DNA from: JBEKIK01 sp050013075
Lineage (GTDB): Bacteria > Planctomycetota > Planctomycetia > Pirellulales > Thermoguttaceae
Length of the DNA: 37,743 nucleotides
Direction: 5' to 3'
Assembly: GCA_050013075.1 (NCBI GenBank)
Contig: JBEKFZ010000035.1
Span: 1-37,743 of the forward strand
Notes under the pieces: model-generated
What the model was told of the DNA's origin: nothing
Seen by the model: the letters and a program-made list of their open reading frames with translations, nothing else
The model's database searches: none
Shown here: piece by piece, positions 16,616 through 24,442 of the stretch
Layout of the letters: the number at the start of each line of letters is the position of its first letter
How positions within the stretch are numbered: position 1 is the first letter of the stretch
Position numbers and translations under genes: made by a program

Positions 16616-17830
16616 ATGCGTTTACGAACCATTGTATTGCGCGAAATCTTTGAGCGCAAGAGCCAACTATTGACGAGCTTTCTCGCCATTTTGCTGGGGA
16701 TTACCGTCATCGTTTCCATCAAGAACATTACTTTTTATTCCGAAAAGGCCGTTGCCCGGGAAATGGATTCGCTGGGCGCGAATGTCCTGGTATTGCCCAA
16801 GTCGGCGAGTTTGCAGGATTACTACGCCGCCGACATGCAGAGCGAGGTAATTCCCGAGGAATACGTCTCGCAATTGGCCCTTTCCGACCTGCAAGGTCTG
16901 GACAACATATCGCCCAAGCTTTCGGTTCCCGTGGAACTCGACGGGCGAACGTTCACGCTTACCGGCATCCTGCCTAAGAGCGAGTTCCAGGCGAAAACGG
17001 CTTGGGGAGGCGCGGGAATCTTCTCGCGTCCAGCCGGCTGCGGGGCGATGCCCACCTTGCCTTTCGCAAGTGGAGATAAAAAAGCGCTGGTCCGTAAGCG
17101 GGTGATCGACAACCTTTCGAACGAGGAAACTTTGATCGGAGCGGACGTGGCCTCGGCGCTCTCGCTGAAGGAAGGCGATCATTTGACGCTGCTCGGCCAG
17201 GCGTTCACCGTAACGGCCGTGTTGCCGCAGACGGGCACCATCGACGACTCGCGGATATTCGCCCATCTGCATCGCGTGCAGGATCTTTCCGGCAAAGGAG
17301 CGGTGATAAACGCCATCGAGATAGTGGGTTGCTGCCAGGAAATCTCGAAGGGGCTGGTCCAGAAAATCAACAGTTTATTGCCAGAGGCAAAGGTGGTCAC
17401 AATCACGCAGATCGCCGATGCCCAGATAAAAATGAATCAACTGATGTCGCGGCTGTCGCTCATTTTCCTGGTGATTATCGTATTCGTGGGCGGGGCGGGC
17501 ATTGCCAACTACATGTACGCGAACGTTTACGAGCGGCGGCGCGAGATCGGCACGCTGATGGCCTTGGGGGCCGATTCATTCCTGATACTGCGGATTTTCC
17601 TGCTTAAGGCCTTGCTGTTGGGATTTGTCGGCGGAGTTTGCGGTTACTTGCTGGGGACCGTCCTGGCCGTAACCTTGGGACCGAAACTGGCCGGCGTGCC
17701 CGTGCTTCCCATGCCCATGCTTGCGCTCTGGGCCACCGTGATTTCGGTGGTGTTAGCCTTGGCCGCCAGCTATTTTCCCGCCCGGCGAGCAGCCCGGCTC
17801 GATCCGTGTTCGACTTTCCAGGAGATCTGA
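16616..17830 (+). CDS. MacB/FtsX-type ABC transporter permease
   Basis: The 404 residues follow the MacB-type plan: one N-terminal membrane helix (about 18-38), a periplasmic domain (40-275) and three C-terminal helices with YMYANVYERRREIGTLMALG before the second, as in FtsX-family permeases. MacB-type transporters do not carry substrate through the membrane but use ATP hydrolysis to work on periplasmic substrates or partners. The periplasmic domain has Cys142 (RPAGCGAM) and a vicinal pair, Cys239-Cys240 (IVGCCQEI), which are unusual and could bind a soft metal or metalloid. Ribosome binding site GGAGA. It is part of a tight unit with the thioredoxin-like gene upstream and the ATPase gene three bases downstream. 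Confidence 0.85.
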   Translation: MRLRTIVLREIFERKSQLLTSFLAILLGITVIVSIKNITFYSEKAVAREMDSLGANVLVLPKSASLQDYYAADMQSEVIPEEYVSQLALSDLQGLDNISPKLSVPVELDGRTFTLTGILPKSEFQAKTAWGGAGIFSRPAGCGAMPTLPFASGDKKALVRKRVIDNLSNEETLIGADVASALSLKEGDHLTLLGQAFTVTAVLPQTGTIDDSRIFAHLHRVQDLSGKGAVINAIEIVGCCQEISKGLVQKINSLLPEAKVVTITQIADAQIKMNQLMSRLSLIFLVIIVFVGGAGIANYMYANVYERRREIGTLMALGADSFLILRIFLLKALLLGFVGGVCGYLLGTVLAVTLGPKLAGVPVLPMPMLALWATVISVVLALAASYFPARRAARLDPCSTFQEI

Positions 17831-17833
17831 ACC

Positions 17834-18529
17834 ATGTTAAGAATGGAAAACGTTTCCAAAAAATATCGTCATCGCGGCCAGTTTGTGACGGCCTTGGACG
17901 GAGCCGATTTGACCATATCCAAGGGCGACTTCGTGGCGGTGGTCGGTCCCAGCGGCAGCGGCAAGAGCACGCTATTGCTGATGCTAGGCGGCATGTTATC
18001 GCCCAGTTCGGGCCGCGTGCTGCTGGAAGGGCAGTCGATCTACGACTTGAAATCGGACCAGCGCGCCAGACTGAGAAGGAAGAAAATCGGCTTTGTCTTT
18101 CAGACGTTCAATCTCGTCACTTATCTATCGGCCTTGGAGAACGTGCAAATCCCGCTGTATCTTGCCGGGCTGGACGGCCGGGCCCAAGCGGAACGGGCGA
18201 CGGCATTGCTGGACCGCGTGGGACTGGCCGACAGACTGCATCACAAGCCCTGCGAGCTTAGCGTGGGCCAACAACAGCGCGTGGCCTTGGCTCGGATGCT
18301 GGCCAACGATCCGGCAGTGATCTTAGCCGACGAGCCGACCGGAAATCTGGATCCCGAGACCGGCCAACACGTAATCAAGTTTTTCGAGGACGTAAACGGG
18401 GAAGGCCGGACGGTCGTCATGGTGACCCACGACCCGCGCGCGGCTGAAAGGGCGAAAAAAACCCTGCGATTAACCAACGGGGCAATCCTCTCGAACGATC
18501 AGGACTGGAAAGAATTGCATGTTGCATGA
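17834..18529 (+). CDS. ABC transporter ATP-binding protein (LolD/MacB type)
   Basis: This is a 231-residue cytoplasmic ATPase. Walker A is GPSGSGKST (residues 38-46). The signature is LSVGQQQR, with Val-Gly in place of the more usual Gly-Gly. Walker B is ILADEPTGNLDPE, and the switch His is in VMVTHD. Closest in type to LolD/MacB-family ATPases that pair with FtsX-like permeases. It starts three bases after the permease stop codon, with its ribosome binding site (GGAG) inside the permease end, so the two are translated together. A longer arsR frame overlapping its end is not used; see the promoter at 18564. Confidence 0.93.
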   Translation: MLRMENVSKKYRHRGQFVTALDGADLTISKGDFVAVVGPSGSGKSTLLLMLGGMLSPSSGRVLLEGQSIYDLKSDQRARLRRKKIGFVFQTFNLVTYLSALENVQIPLYLAGLDGRAQAERATALLDRVGLADRLHHKPCELSVGQQQRVALARMLANDPAVILADEPTGNLDPETGQHVIKFFEDVNGEGRTVVMVTHDPRAAERAKKTLRLTNGAILSNDQDWKELHVA

Positions 18530-18563
18530 AGAGATAAAGAGCCTCCCCATCTCGGATATATGC

Positions 18564-18592
18564 TTGACAGCAAGTCCTGAAGCGGATAAAAA
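18564..18592 (+). promoter_or_regulatory. Promoter of the arsR-acr3 pair
   Basis: A perfect -35 TTGACA (18564-18569) is followed after 17 bases by TAAAAA (18587-18592). It lies between the ATPase stop codon and the arsR ATG and overlaps the small dyad CTTG/CAAG, where an ArsR-type repressor could bind. It supports the short arsR start at 18639. Confidence 0.6.
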
Positions 18593-18638
18593 TGGCCGTC
18601 TGACGAAATGGTCCTTCATTGAACCATTGGGAGGCACT

Positions 18639-19007
18639 ATGTGGGACTTCATGGCCGTTACCAAGGCCCTGGCCGACGAAACCCGCGTTCGCTTGTTGCT
18701 GGCATTGCAGAAACGAGAGCTTTGCGTTTGCCAACTCATCGAATTGGTAAAGCTCGCCCCGTCTACGGTCTCCAAGCACATGTCGATACTTCGCTCCGCG
18801 CGTCTGGTTGATGCCCGCAAGGACGGCCGCTGGATGTATTACCGGCTCGCGGGGGCGAAATCTCCACCGATCGTCCGCGGGGCCATAGAGTGGGCGCGGG
18901 AATCGTTGGCCGACGATCCACAAATAATCGGCGATGCGAAACGCCTCGAACAAATCCTCAAGATGGACGTGCACAAACTGTGCGGTAGTCAATGCCCGCC
19001 CAAGTAA
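18639..19007 (+). CDS. arsR: ArsR/SmtB family metalloid-responsive repressor
   Basis: This winged-helix repressor releases DNA when arsenite binds. The 122-residue product carries ALADETRVRLLLAL, then ELCVCQL (Cys29-x-Cys31, the arsenite-binding pair of classical ArsR), and the recognition helix region PSTVSKHMSILRSARLV. Another Cys pair ends the protein (LCGSQCPPK). The start at 18639 has GGGAGG just upstream, and the frame upstream of it contains the promoter, so the longer 162-residue reading is rejected. It lies between the ABC genes and acr3 in the same direction; it probably controls itself and acr3, and possibly the ABC unit too. Confidence 0.92.
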   Translation: MWDFMAVTKALADETRVRLLLALQKRELCVCQLIELVKLAPSTVSKHMSILRSARLVDARKDGRWMYYRLAGAKSPPIVRGAIEWARESLADDPQIIGDAKRLEQILKMDVHKLCGSQCPPK

Positions 19008-19057
19008 ATCGGGTGCGTTAAAAATAATTCCCCGCTCTTGAAATACATACATGTTCA

Positions 19058-20113
19058 ATGAGTGCAAACGCGGTGAAAAAACTGTCGTTTCTCGATCGCT
19101 ATCTTACGCTGTGGATCTTTGTTGCCATGGCGGCCGGCGTGGCGCTAGGGCGATTAGCGCCCGGTGTTGCGGCGCTGATCGACGGCTTCAAAATGGATAA
19201 GACCACGAGCATCCCCATTGCCGCCGGGTTGATCCTGATGATGTATCCGCCCTTGGCTAAAGTAAAATATGAAGAACTGGGAGACGTATTTCGCAACTGG
19301 AAAGTGCTGGGATTGTCTCTGGTGCAAAATTGGTTGATCGGTCCGGCGCTGATGTTCGGCCTGGCAGTGATTTTTCTGCGCGATCAGCCCGGTTACATGA
19401 CCGGCTTGATCCTGGTGGGCCTGGCACGCTGTATTGCGATGGTCATCGTGTGGAACGATTTGGCCAAAGGCGATACTGAATACGCGGCCGGGCTGGTGGC
19501 GTTTAACAGCATTTTCCAGGTCTTGTTTTACAGTCTTTACGCCTACGTTTTCATTACGGTGTTGCCGCCGCTTTTGGGGCTAAAGGGCGAGGTGGTCGAA
19601 GTAACAATCGGCCAGATCGCCAAAAGCGTTTTCATCTATTTGGGCATCCCTTTCTTGGCCGGGATGATCACCCGATTCGTGCTTGTTAAATCGCGGGGAC
19701 GGCCGTGGTACGAACAAAAGTTCATTCCCAGAATCAGTCCGATCACGCTCATCGCCCTGCTGTTTACGATTGTGGTGATGTTCAGCCTTCAAGGTGAAAA
19801 AATCGTGGGCGAACCGCTGGACGTGCTGAGAATCGCGGCGCCGCTTCTGATATACTTTGTCGTGATGTTCCTGGTCAGCTTTTATATGGGCTGCAAGATT
19901 GGCGCCACATACGCCCAAACCGCGACGCTATCGTTCACGGCGGCCAGCAATAATTTCGAGCTGGCAATAGCAGTGGCGGTGGCGATTTTCGGTATGAAGA
20001 GCGACGCGGCCTTTGCCACGGTTATCGGCCCGTTGGTCGAGGTTCCGGTGATGATCGGATTGGTGAATGTAGCATTGTTTTTCCAGCGGCGTTACTTTGG
20101 GCAATCTGAGTAA
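19058..20113 (+). CDS. acr3: ACR3 family arsenite efflux permease
   Basis: This 351-residue inner membrane protein with about ten hydrophobic segments exports As(III), driven by the proton gradient. Diagnostic features are the essential Cys125 in GLARCIAMVIVWN (fourth helix) and FTAASNNFELAIAVAVAIFG with the conserved Glu in the ninth helix region. It is 50 bases downstream of arsR, and the two probably form one transcript from the promoter at 18564. There is no arsenate reductase gene (arsC) or arsM nearby, so the cluster handles arsenite, or depends on a reductase elsewhere. Confidence 0.95.
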   Translation: MSANAVKKLSFLDRYLTLWIFVAMAAGVALGRLAPGVAALIDGFKMDKTTSIPIAAGLILMMYPPLAKVKYEELGDVFRNWKVLGLSLVQNWLIGPALMFGLAVIFLRDQPGYMTGLILVGLARCIAMVIVWNDLAKGDTEYAAGLVAFNSIFQVLFYSLYAYVFITVLPPLLGLKGEVVEVTIGQIAKSVFIYLGIPFLAGMITRFVLVKSRGRPWYEQKFIPRISPITLIALLFTIVVMFSLQGEKIVGEPLDVLRIAAPLLIYFVVMFLVSFYMGCKIGATYAQTATLSFTAASNNFELAIAVAVAIFGMKSDAAFATVIGPLVEVPVMIGLVNVALFFQRRYFGQSE

Positions 20114-20135
20114 GCCAGAAAAGAATTCTTGTATG

Positions 20136-20152
20136 GCGGATTTATAATCCGC
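20136..20152. repeat. Short hairpin downstream of acr3
   Basis: GCGGATT, TAT, AATCCGC forms a perfect 7-pair hairpin 22 bases after the acr3 stop codon. It may end the arsR-acr3 transcript, although no T-run follows. Confidence 0.5.
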
Positions 20153-20218
20153 TCTGGCGGCAATCGGGCCGGGAGGTTAAACTCTGCCCGACTTTTCCTT
20201 GTCTTTGGCGCTATCGCT

Positions 20219-20896
20219 ATGTTCTTGTCCGATCGAACGTTAACGTCGTTTGCCCGCCGGGCTGTTTGGGCCGGCGTATTATTGGCAGTCGTTCTTTTGC
20301 CGACCCAAAGCGGGTGCGTGGAGCGGCGGATGACCATCCGCACCAATCCGCCGGGCGCACTGGTTTACGTGGACGATTACGAAATCGGCGCCACGCCGGT
20401 TTCGACCGATTTCACTTATTACGGCACGCGGAAGATCCGCATAGTGAAAGACGGGTACGAAACGCTGACAGTGATGCAACCGTTTCCGGCGCCGTGGTAT
20501 CAATATCCGCCGGCCGATTTCATCACCGAAAACTTCGTTCCAGGCAAAATCCGCGATCAACGCATCCTGGATTACCAACTGAAGCCGCAGATGGTCGTGC
20601 CGACCGATCAACTTCTATACCGGGCGGAAAGTTTGCGGCACAACAATTTAGTGGTGCCGGCGGGCGCAACAATGTCGCGGCCTGACGGATCAGTACCCAA
20701 TCAACAACCCATGGCCCCGAATGCCTTGCCGGGCATATTGCCCGGAATTCCGCCTAATTCAAATCAGTATTCTCCGCCGAATATTTCCGTTTCACCGGGC
20801 GCATACGTTCAGCCCAACGCATATCCGCAGCCGAATGTGAATCAGCCGACGGGCGGAATTGGCGGGCAACAGGTTTATCCCTTGCCGCCGAGATGA
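20219..20896 (+). CDS. PEGA-domain lipoprotein
   Basis: From the ATG at 20219 the product has 225 residues. Residues 12-32 are hydrophobic and end in PTQSGC, an acceptable though not perfect lipobox. The PEGA domain follows (MTIRTNPPGALVYVDDYEIG, then ATPVSTDFTYYGTRKIRIVK), a small beta module common in surface proteins of planctomycetes. The C-terminal 80 residues are Pro/Asn/Gln-rich and probably disordered, perhaps spanning the cell wall. An upstream ATG at 20129 would add 30 residues before the signal sequence and is less likely. The stop codon coincides with the first base of a heptamer array. Confidence 0.75.
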   Translation: MFLSDRTLTSFARRAVWAGVLLAVVLLPTQSGCVERRMTIRTNPPGALVYVDDYEIGATPVSTDFTYYGTRKIRIVKDGYETLTVMQPFPAPWYQYPPADFITENFVPGKIRDQRILDYQLKPQMVVPTDQLLYRAESLRHNNLVVPAGATMSRPDGSVPNQQPMAPNALPGILPGIPPNSNQYSPPNISVSPGAYVQPNAYPQPNVNQPTGGIGGQQVYPLPPR

Positions 20897-20959
20897 ATGC
20901 AGAATGAAGAATGCAGAATGCAGAATGCAGAATGAAGAATGAAGAATGAAGAATGAAGA
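20896..20959. repeat. Heptamer array (AATGCAG/AATGAAG), left of the four-helix-bundle gene
   Basis: About nine direct units of AATGCAG or AATGAAG begin at the PEGA stop codon and run into the start region of the following gene. Because 7 is not a multiple of 3, the repeated ATG falls in each frame in turn. Confidence 0.9.
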
Positions 20960-21332
20960 AGGGATAAAAAAGAATTTGAGTGGGAAAAATGATCTACCTG
21001 AACGAACAACCAATTATGCCTTAAGAATAATTCGCCTATATGCGGCAATTTCGAAAAATACCATTGGTGAAATTATAGGAAAACAATTTCTACGTAGCGG
21101 CACGTCCGTAGGTGCAAATTATCGGGAATCATGCCGAGCCCGATCAAGAGCAGAATTCACCAGCAAACTTGGTATTGTTTTGCAGGAGCTTGATGAAACT
21201 GACTATTGGCTCGAATTACTTGCTAAATCAAAAACAATATCTGCTAGCCGCTTATCCGATCTTCGTAAAGAAACCGATGAGTTAATAGCTATTTTTGTTT
21301 CATCTATCAATACAGCAAAATCAAGAAAATAG
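20946..21332 (+). CDS. Four-helix-bundle protein (23S rRNA intervening-sequence protein family)
   Basis: The 128-residue helical protein shows the family pattern: LPERTTNYALRIIRLYAAIS, then IGKQFLRSGTSVGANYRES, CRARSRAEFTSKLGIVLQEL and DETDYWLELLAKSK. Members of this family are encoded in intervening sequences of 23S rRNA in some bacteria and also as free genes; they form homopentameric bundles and their job is unclear. The start is uncertain because the ATG at 20946 is inside the heptamer array, and the first 17 residues may not be part of the fold. The gene is framed by a direct array before it and an inverted array of equal length after it, and is out of character with the neighbouring genes. 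Confidence 0.85.
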   Translation: MKNEEGIKKNLSGKNDLPERTTNYALRIIRLYAAISKNTIGEIIGKQFLRSGTSVGANYRESCRARSRAEFTSKLGIVLQELDETDYWLELLAKSKTISASRLSDLRKETDELIAIFVSSINTAKSRK

Positions 21333-21350
21333 TACACCCCGAAATTATTG

Positions 21351-21413
21351 TCATTCTTCATTCTGAATTCTGCATTCTTCATTCTGAATTCTGCATTCTG
21401 CATTCTGCATTCT
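21351..21413. repeat. Heptamer array (TCATTCT/GCATTCT/GAATTCT), right of the four-helix-bundle gene
   Basis: About nine units of TCATTCT, GAATTCT and GCATTCT, which are the reverse complement of the left array's AATGAAG/AATGCAG type. The array ends inside the stop codon (21412-21414) of mlaD on the minus strand. Confidence 0.9.
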
Positions 21414-22485
21414 ATTTTATTCCCGGGCTTTTTTGCACGACGCCGCGGACGCCGAGCATTTCGGGGTGCCGGGCGATTTTATCGGAAAAGACCCGGGCGT
21501 CGCTGACGATGGGTTTCAGTTCGCGGCTTATTTCATCGAGATTTTTGGCCGCCCGATTCATGTGCTGATACAACTCGGGATTATTGACCAACTGGCCGAT
21601 GGTGCCCTCGGAGTTGTTCAGCGCCTGGCTGAATTTCAGCATCTCGTTTACGAGTTTGTCGAGACGTTCCGTGCCGCGGTCGAGGTTGTCGATAAGCGTT
21701 TCGCCCCGTTCGCCCAAGGGTTTGGTGAATCCTTCTATATTATGCAGATTGCGGTCGACCGCGGCCATGGTTTCGCGCATCTTGAGGACCGTGTCGTGGG
21801 TGTCCTTGATCATCTGCGGCATTTGTTGCATGGCGGAGCGGAGTTGTTCTTGAGATTCGCGGTCGCCGATTACATTCCTTGTGCTGTTCATGATGTCGTT
21901 GGCCTGATCGACGGCGTTTTTAAATCCTTCGCGGTTCTGTTCGAGTATCGAGTTCAGCGAATCCAAGGTAACGGTAAGTTTTCTGCTGGCGGCGCCCAAA
22001 TCGCTGCTGGTGGTTTGCACGGAAGTTATGGTGCTGTCGAATTTATCCTGAATGTTTGCGATCAATTGGCTGGGTTCCGGAGTGTACAGGCCTTTGAGCT
22101 TGTCGCCGTTTTTCCAAAGTTCCGGGGAGACCGGTTCGCTGGGCGAGCGGATGAATTCCAACATGGCATCGCCCAGCAAGTTCGCTTGCACGCGGCAGAC
22201 CTCGTTTTTATGCAGGTTATATTTCTCCTGAATCGCCGCGGTGACCAGCACCTTGGTGTCATCGTCGGAAAAACGGACGTTGGTTACCCGGCCGATGAGA
22301 ATGCCGCTTTTGCGCACGGGCGTGTCTTTGTTTACTCCCGGGGCCTGATCGAAAGTGATATAAAGCTTATATTCCCCGTGGATGATCTTGGGCATTTCGC
22401 CGAACATCGCTATCAGTATGCCCAAGATGAGCAAGGTTGCAAAAACCATCAATCCCACGCGAAATTGCATTATTCGTTCGTTCAT
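21412..22485 (-). CDS. mlaD: MlaD/MCE-domain substrate-binding protein of a lipid ABC transporter
   Basis: MCE proteins form hexameric rings anchored in the inner membrane that carry phospholipids between the membranes. Of 357 residues, 8-28 form the membrane anchor. Residues 35-120 are the MCE domain (YKLYITFDQAPGVNKDTPV, RKSGILIGRVTNV). Residues 150-350 form a long helical region with heptad character, as in extended MCE proteins whose helices make a tunnel. The start at 22485 has AAGGAAA upstream. With mlaF and mlaE on the same strand it makes a reduced Mla set (no mlaB or mlaC visible). The gap to mlaF holds an inverted repeat. Confidence 0.88.
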   Translation of the reverse strand: MNERIMQFRVGLMVFATLLILGILIAMFGEMPKIIHGEYKLYITFDQAPGVNKDTPVRKSGILIGRVTNVRFSDDDTKVLVTAAIQEKYNLHKNEVCRVQANLLGDAMLEFIRSPSEPVSPELWKNGDKLKGLYTPEPSQLIANIQDKFDSTITSVQTTSSDLGAASRKLTVTLDSLNSILEQNREGFKNAVDQANDIMNSTRNVIGDRESQEQLRSAMQQMPQMIKDTHDTVLKMRETMAAVDRNLHNIEGFTKPLGERGETLIDNLDRGTERLDKLVNEMLKFSQALNNSEGTIGQLVNNPELYQHMNRAAKNLDEISRELKPIVSDARVFSDKIARHPEMLGVRGVVQKSPGIK

Positions 22486-22501
22486 GATTCTTTTCCTTTT
22501 A

Positions 22502-22578
22502 AAAAGGGGTCAGAACTATTTTCATGGAACTTAAACTGAAATATGTTACTTCGCGGAAAAATAGTTCTGACCCCTTTT
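22502..22578. repeat. Inverted repeat with GGGGTCAGAACTATTTT arms between mlaF and mlaD
   Basis: Arms at about 22502-22522 and 22557-22578 are near-perfect complements with a 34-base centre. Arms of this kind (GGGGTCAG...CTGACCCC) commonly flank or are moved by REP-associated (Y1) transposases; none is encoded here, so it would be a non-autonomous copy. It fills the complete gap between two operon genes. Confidence 0.85.
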
Positions 22579-22579
22579 A

Positions 22580-23413
22580 TTACATTCCGTTTTGTTGGCG
22601 CATTTCCATCAGGCGTTCGCCCGCCTCGCCGCGGACGAATTGCGTTACGCGTGGATCGCTACAGCTTTCGATCCGATCCGGCGGACCGTCGTAAATAATT
22701 TGGGGCTCATTTTCCTTTAAACGCTCCAACGGATACATCATTGCCACGCGATCGGCCGTTTTCCGCGCGGTCCGCATGTCGTGCGTGACCACCACGCTGG
22801 TGACCGGATGGCGCCGCCGCGTGCTTGCGATCAACTCGTTGATTACGTCGCTCATGATCGGATCCAATCCGGTGGTCGGTTCGTCATAAAGGATGATTTC
22901 GGGTTCCAGGGCCAGTGCCCGGGCCAATCCCACGCGTTTTCGCATTCCGCCGGAAAGCTCGGCTGGTTTTTTGCCGAGCACGTTTTCCGGCAGGCCGACC
23001 TCGACCAGCCGAGCCGAAATTATGCGCTGGATTTCCTCGTCGGACTTGCTAGTATGTTGGCGCAAGGGAAAGGCGATGTTCTGGGCGATGGTCATGCTGT
23101 CGAACAAGGCGGCCTGCTGAAATAAGAAACCGAAACGGATCCGCTGCCGGGTAAGCTCTTGTTCGTGCATGGCGGCCAGGTTTTGGCCGTCGAAATAGAC
23201 CGCGCCCCGGCTGGGATGCAGCAAACCGATCATGGTTTTCAGTAGCACGGTCTTTCCGCAGCCGCTTTCGCCGATAATGGCCAAGGTCTGCCCGCGCGAA
23301 ATCGAGATATTGATCCCGCGCAATACCCGAAGATGGTTGAAATCTACGTCCAAGGACTCGATTTTAACCAGGGGCTTGTTCGATTCATTTGTGGGAAGCG
23401 AATTTGCGACCAT
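22580..23413 (-). CDS. mlaF: ABC transporter ATP-binding protein, MlaF type
   Basis: This 277-residue ATPase energises phospholipid transport with the MlaE permease. Walker A is GESGCGKTVLLK (about residue 53), the signature is ELSGGMRKRVGLARALA, where the Met-Arg-Lys stretch is typical of the MCE-linked subfamily, and Walker B is IILYDEPTTGLDP, followed by VVVTHDM. The C-terminal 40 residues continue past the core. It lies 92 bases downstream of mlaE with a heptamer hairpin in the gap, so coupling with mlaE is looser than in a typical operon. Confidence 0.92.
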   Translation of the reverse strand: MVANSLPTNESNKPLVKIESLDVDFNHLRVLRGINISISRGQTLAIIGESGCGKTVLLKTMIGLLHPSRGAVYFDGQNLAAMHEQELTRQRIRFGFLFQQAALFDSMTIAQNIAFPLRQHTSKSDEEIQRIISARLVEVGLPENVLGKKPAELSGGMRKRVGLARALALEPEIILYDEPTTGLDPIMSDVINELIASTRRRHPVTSVVVTHDMRTARKTADRVAMMYPLERLKENEPQIIYDGPPDRIESCSDPRVTQFVRGEAGERLMEMRQQNGM

Positions 23414-23420
23414 TGGATTT

Positions 23421-23509
23421 TAAGTTCTAAGTTTTAAGTACTAAGTTTTAAGTTCACAATAAAAAAGCATTACAAAAACTTAAAACTTAGAACTTAATAC
23501 TTAAAACTA
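23421..23509. repeat. Pair of inverted heptamer arrays between mlaE and mlaF
   Basis: Five TAAGTTx units (23421-23455) face their reverse complement, four to five ACTTAAx units (23477-23509), over a 21-base spacer, so the transcript could form a long hairpin. The right array includes the mlaE stop codon (23507-23509). Confidence 0.85.
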
Positions 23510-24388
23510 GCTTGTAATTTTCGGCGCCTCCGGCCAAAAGGTATAGTAAATGCCGTCGAGAAAGATGCCCAATAACAAGTTCAAAAGCATAATAACGACA
23601 AAGGAAATAACGAAAGCCGAGGTAGCGGCTCGGCCCACGCCCTCGGCCCCCGGCTCGCAATTGAAACCGCGATGGCAGCCGATCAAGGCAATGGCTGCGC
23701 CGAAGAACAGGCTCTTGAAAACACCCGCAAACAGATCGAAATGACCGACAAAGCGTTGCGAGTTCTCCAGGTAATGATGCGAATCGATGCCTAAAATATA
23801 AACGGAATAAAAATAACCGCCGGCGACGCCCATGAAGTCGGCCACCACCGTCAGCGCGGGAATGAGCATCAAGCAAGCCAAAAACCTGGGCACCACGAGG
23901 TATTGGATCGGATTCGCGCCCATGCTGCTCAGGGCGTCGATCTGCTCGGTCACGCGCATGGTTCCCAACTCGGCGGCCATGGAACTGCCTACCCGGCCGG
24001 CAAGCATCGTGGCGGCCAGCACCGGCCCCAGTTCGCGCACCAGAGAGAGATTTATTACCACGCCCAATCGAGTCTCCATGTTCATCATGCGAAATTGCAC
24101 GTAGGTTTGCACGGCCATTATCATGCCGATAAAGGTTCCCGTGATCGCCACCACCGGCAGGCTCAGCACGCCGATCTGGTAGAAATTCGGCAAAATGGTC
24201 TCCCGCCGCGGCATGCGTGTAAACAGCCAGCCCAACATGCGATAGGCGAACAAGGAAATGCTACCCAAGCCGGCCATCCAATCAAGGATTATTTTGCCCA
24301 GGTTCGTGATGCGGTTGACGCACCATTGCATAAACTTGCCGAAGCGGCCGTTTAGTTCGGAAAGCGGAATATTTGATGCGGTAGCCAT
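23507..24388 (-). CDS. mlaE: MlaE-family ABC transporter permease
   Basis: This 293-residue inner membrane protein, the permease of the MCE lipid transporter, has an N-terminal interfacial region and five to six hydrophobic segments. Family motifs are VVAITGTFIGMIMAVQTYVQ, LVRELGPVLAATMLAGRVGS, AAELGTMRVTEQIDALSSMG and NPIQYLVVPRFLA, the conserved MlaE core. I use the ATG at 24388; a TTG two codons upstream is possible. It is the first gene of the mlaEFD set on the minus strand. Confidence 0.93.
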   Translation of the reverse strand: MATASNIPLSELNGRFGKFMQWCVNRITNLGKIILDWMAGLGSISLFAYRMLGWLFTRMPRRETILPNFYQIGVLSLPVVAITGTFIGMIMAVQTYVQFRMMNMETRLGVVINLSLVRELGPVLAATMLAGRVGSSMAAELGTMRVTEQIDALSSMGANPIQYLVVPRFLACLMLIPALTVVADFMGVAGGYFYSVYILGIDSHHYLENSQRFVGHFDLFAGVFKSLFFGAAIALIGCHRGFNCEPGAEGVGRAATSAFVISFVVIMLLNLLLGIFLDGIYYTFWPEAPKITS

Positions 24389-24403
24389 AATCAATTTAGC
24401 CCA

Positions 24404-24442
24404 CTATGTTGGGACAGCAGTTAAACTGCTGCCCAAACATAG
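24404..24442. repeat. Palindromic repeat upstream of mlaE
   Basis: CTATGTTGGGACAGCAGTT and AACTGCTGCCCAAACATAG form a near-perfect 39-base palindrome just upstream of mlaE. It could also affect initiation of that gene. The remaining bases up to 24667 show no gene or clear signal. Confidence 0.8.

Noticed and set aside
18519..18638. Longer arsR start overlapping the ATPase gene
   Set aside because: The extra 40 residues do not belong to the ArsR fold, and the stretch holds a promoter; the start at 18639 has GGGAGG upstream.
21433..22539. 368-codon plus-strand frame opposite mlaD
   Set aside because: It is the antisense of a well-recognised MCE gene and has no protein family character.
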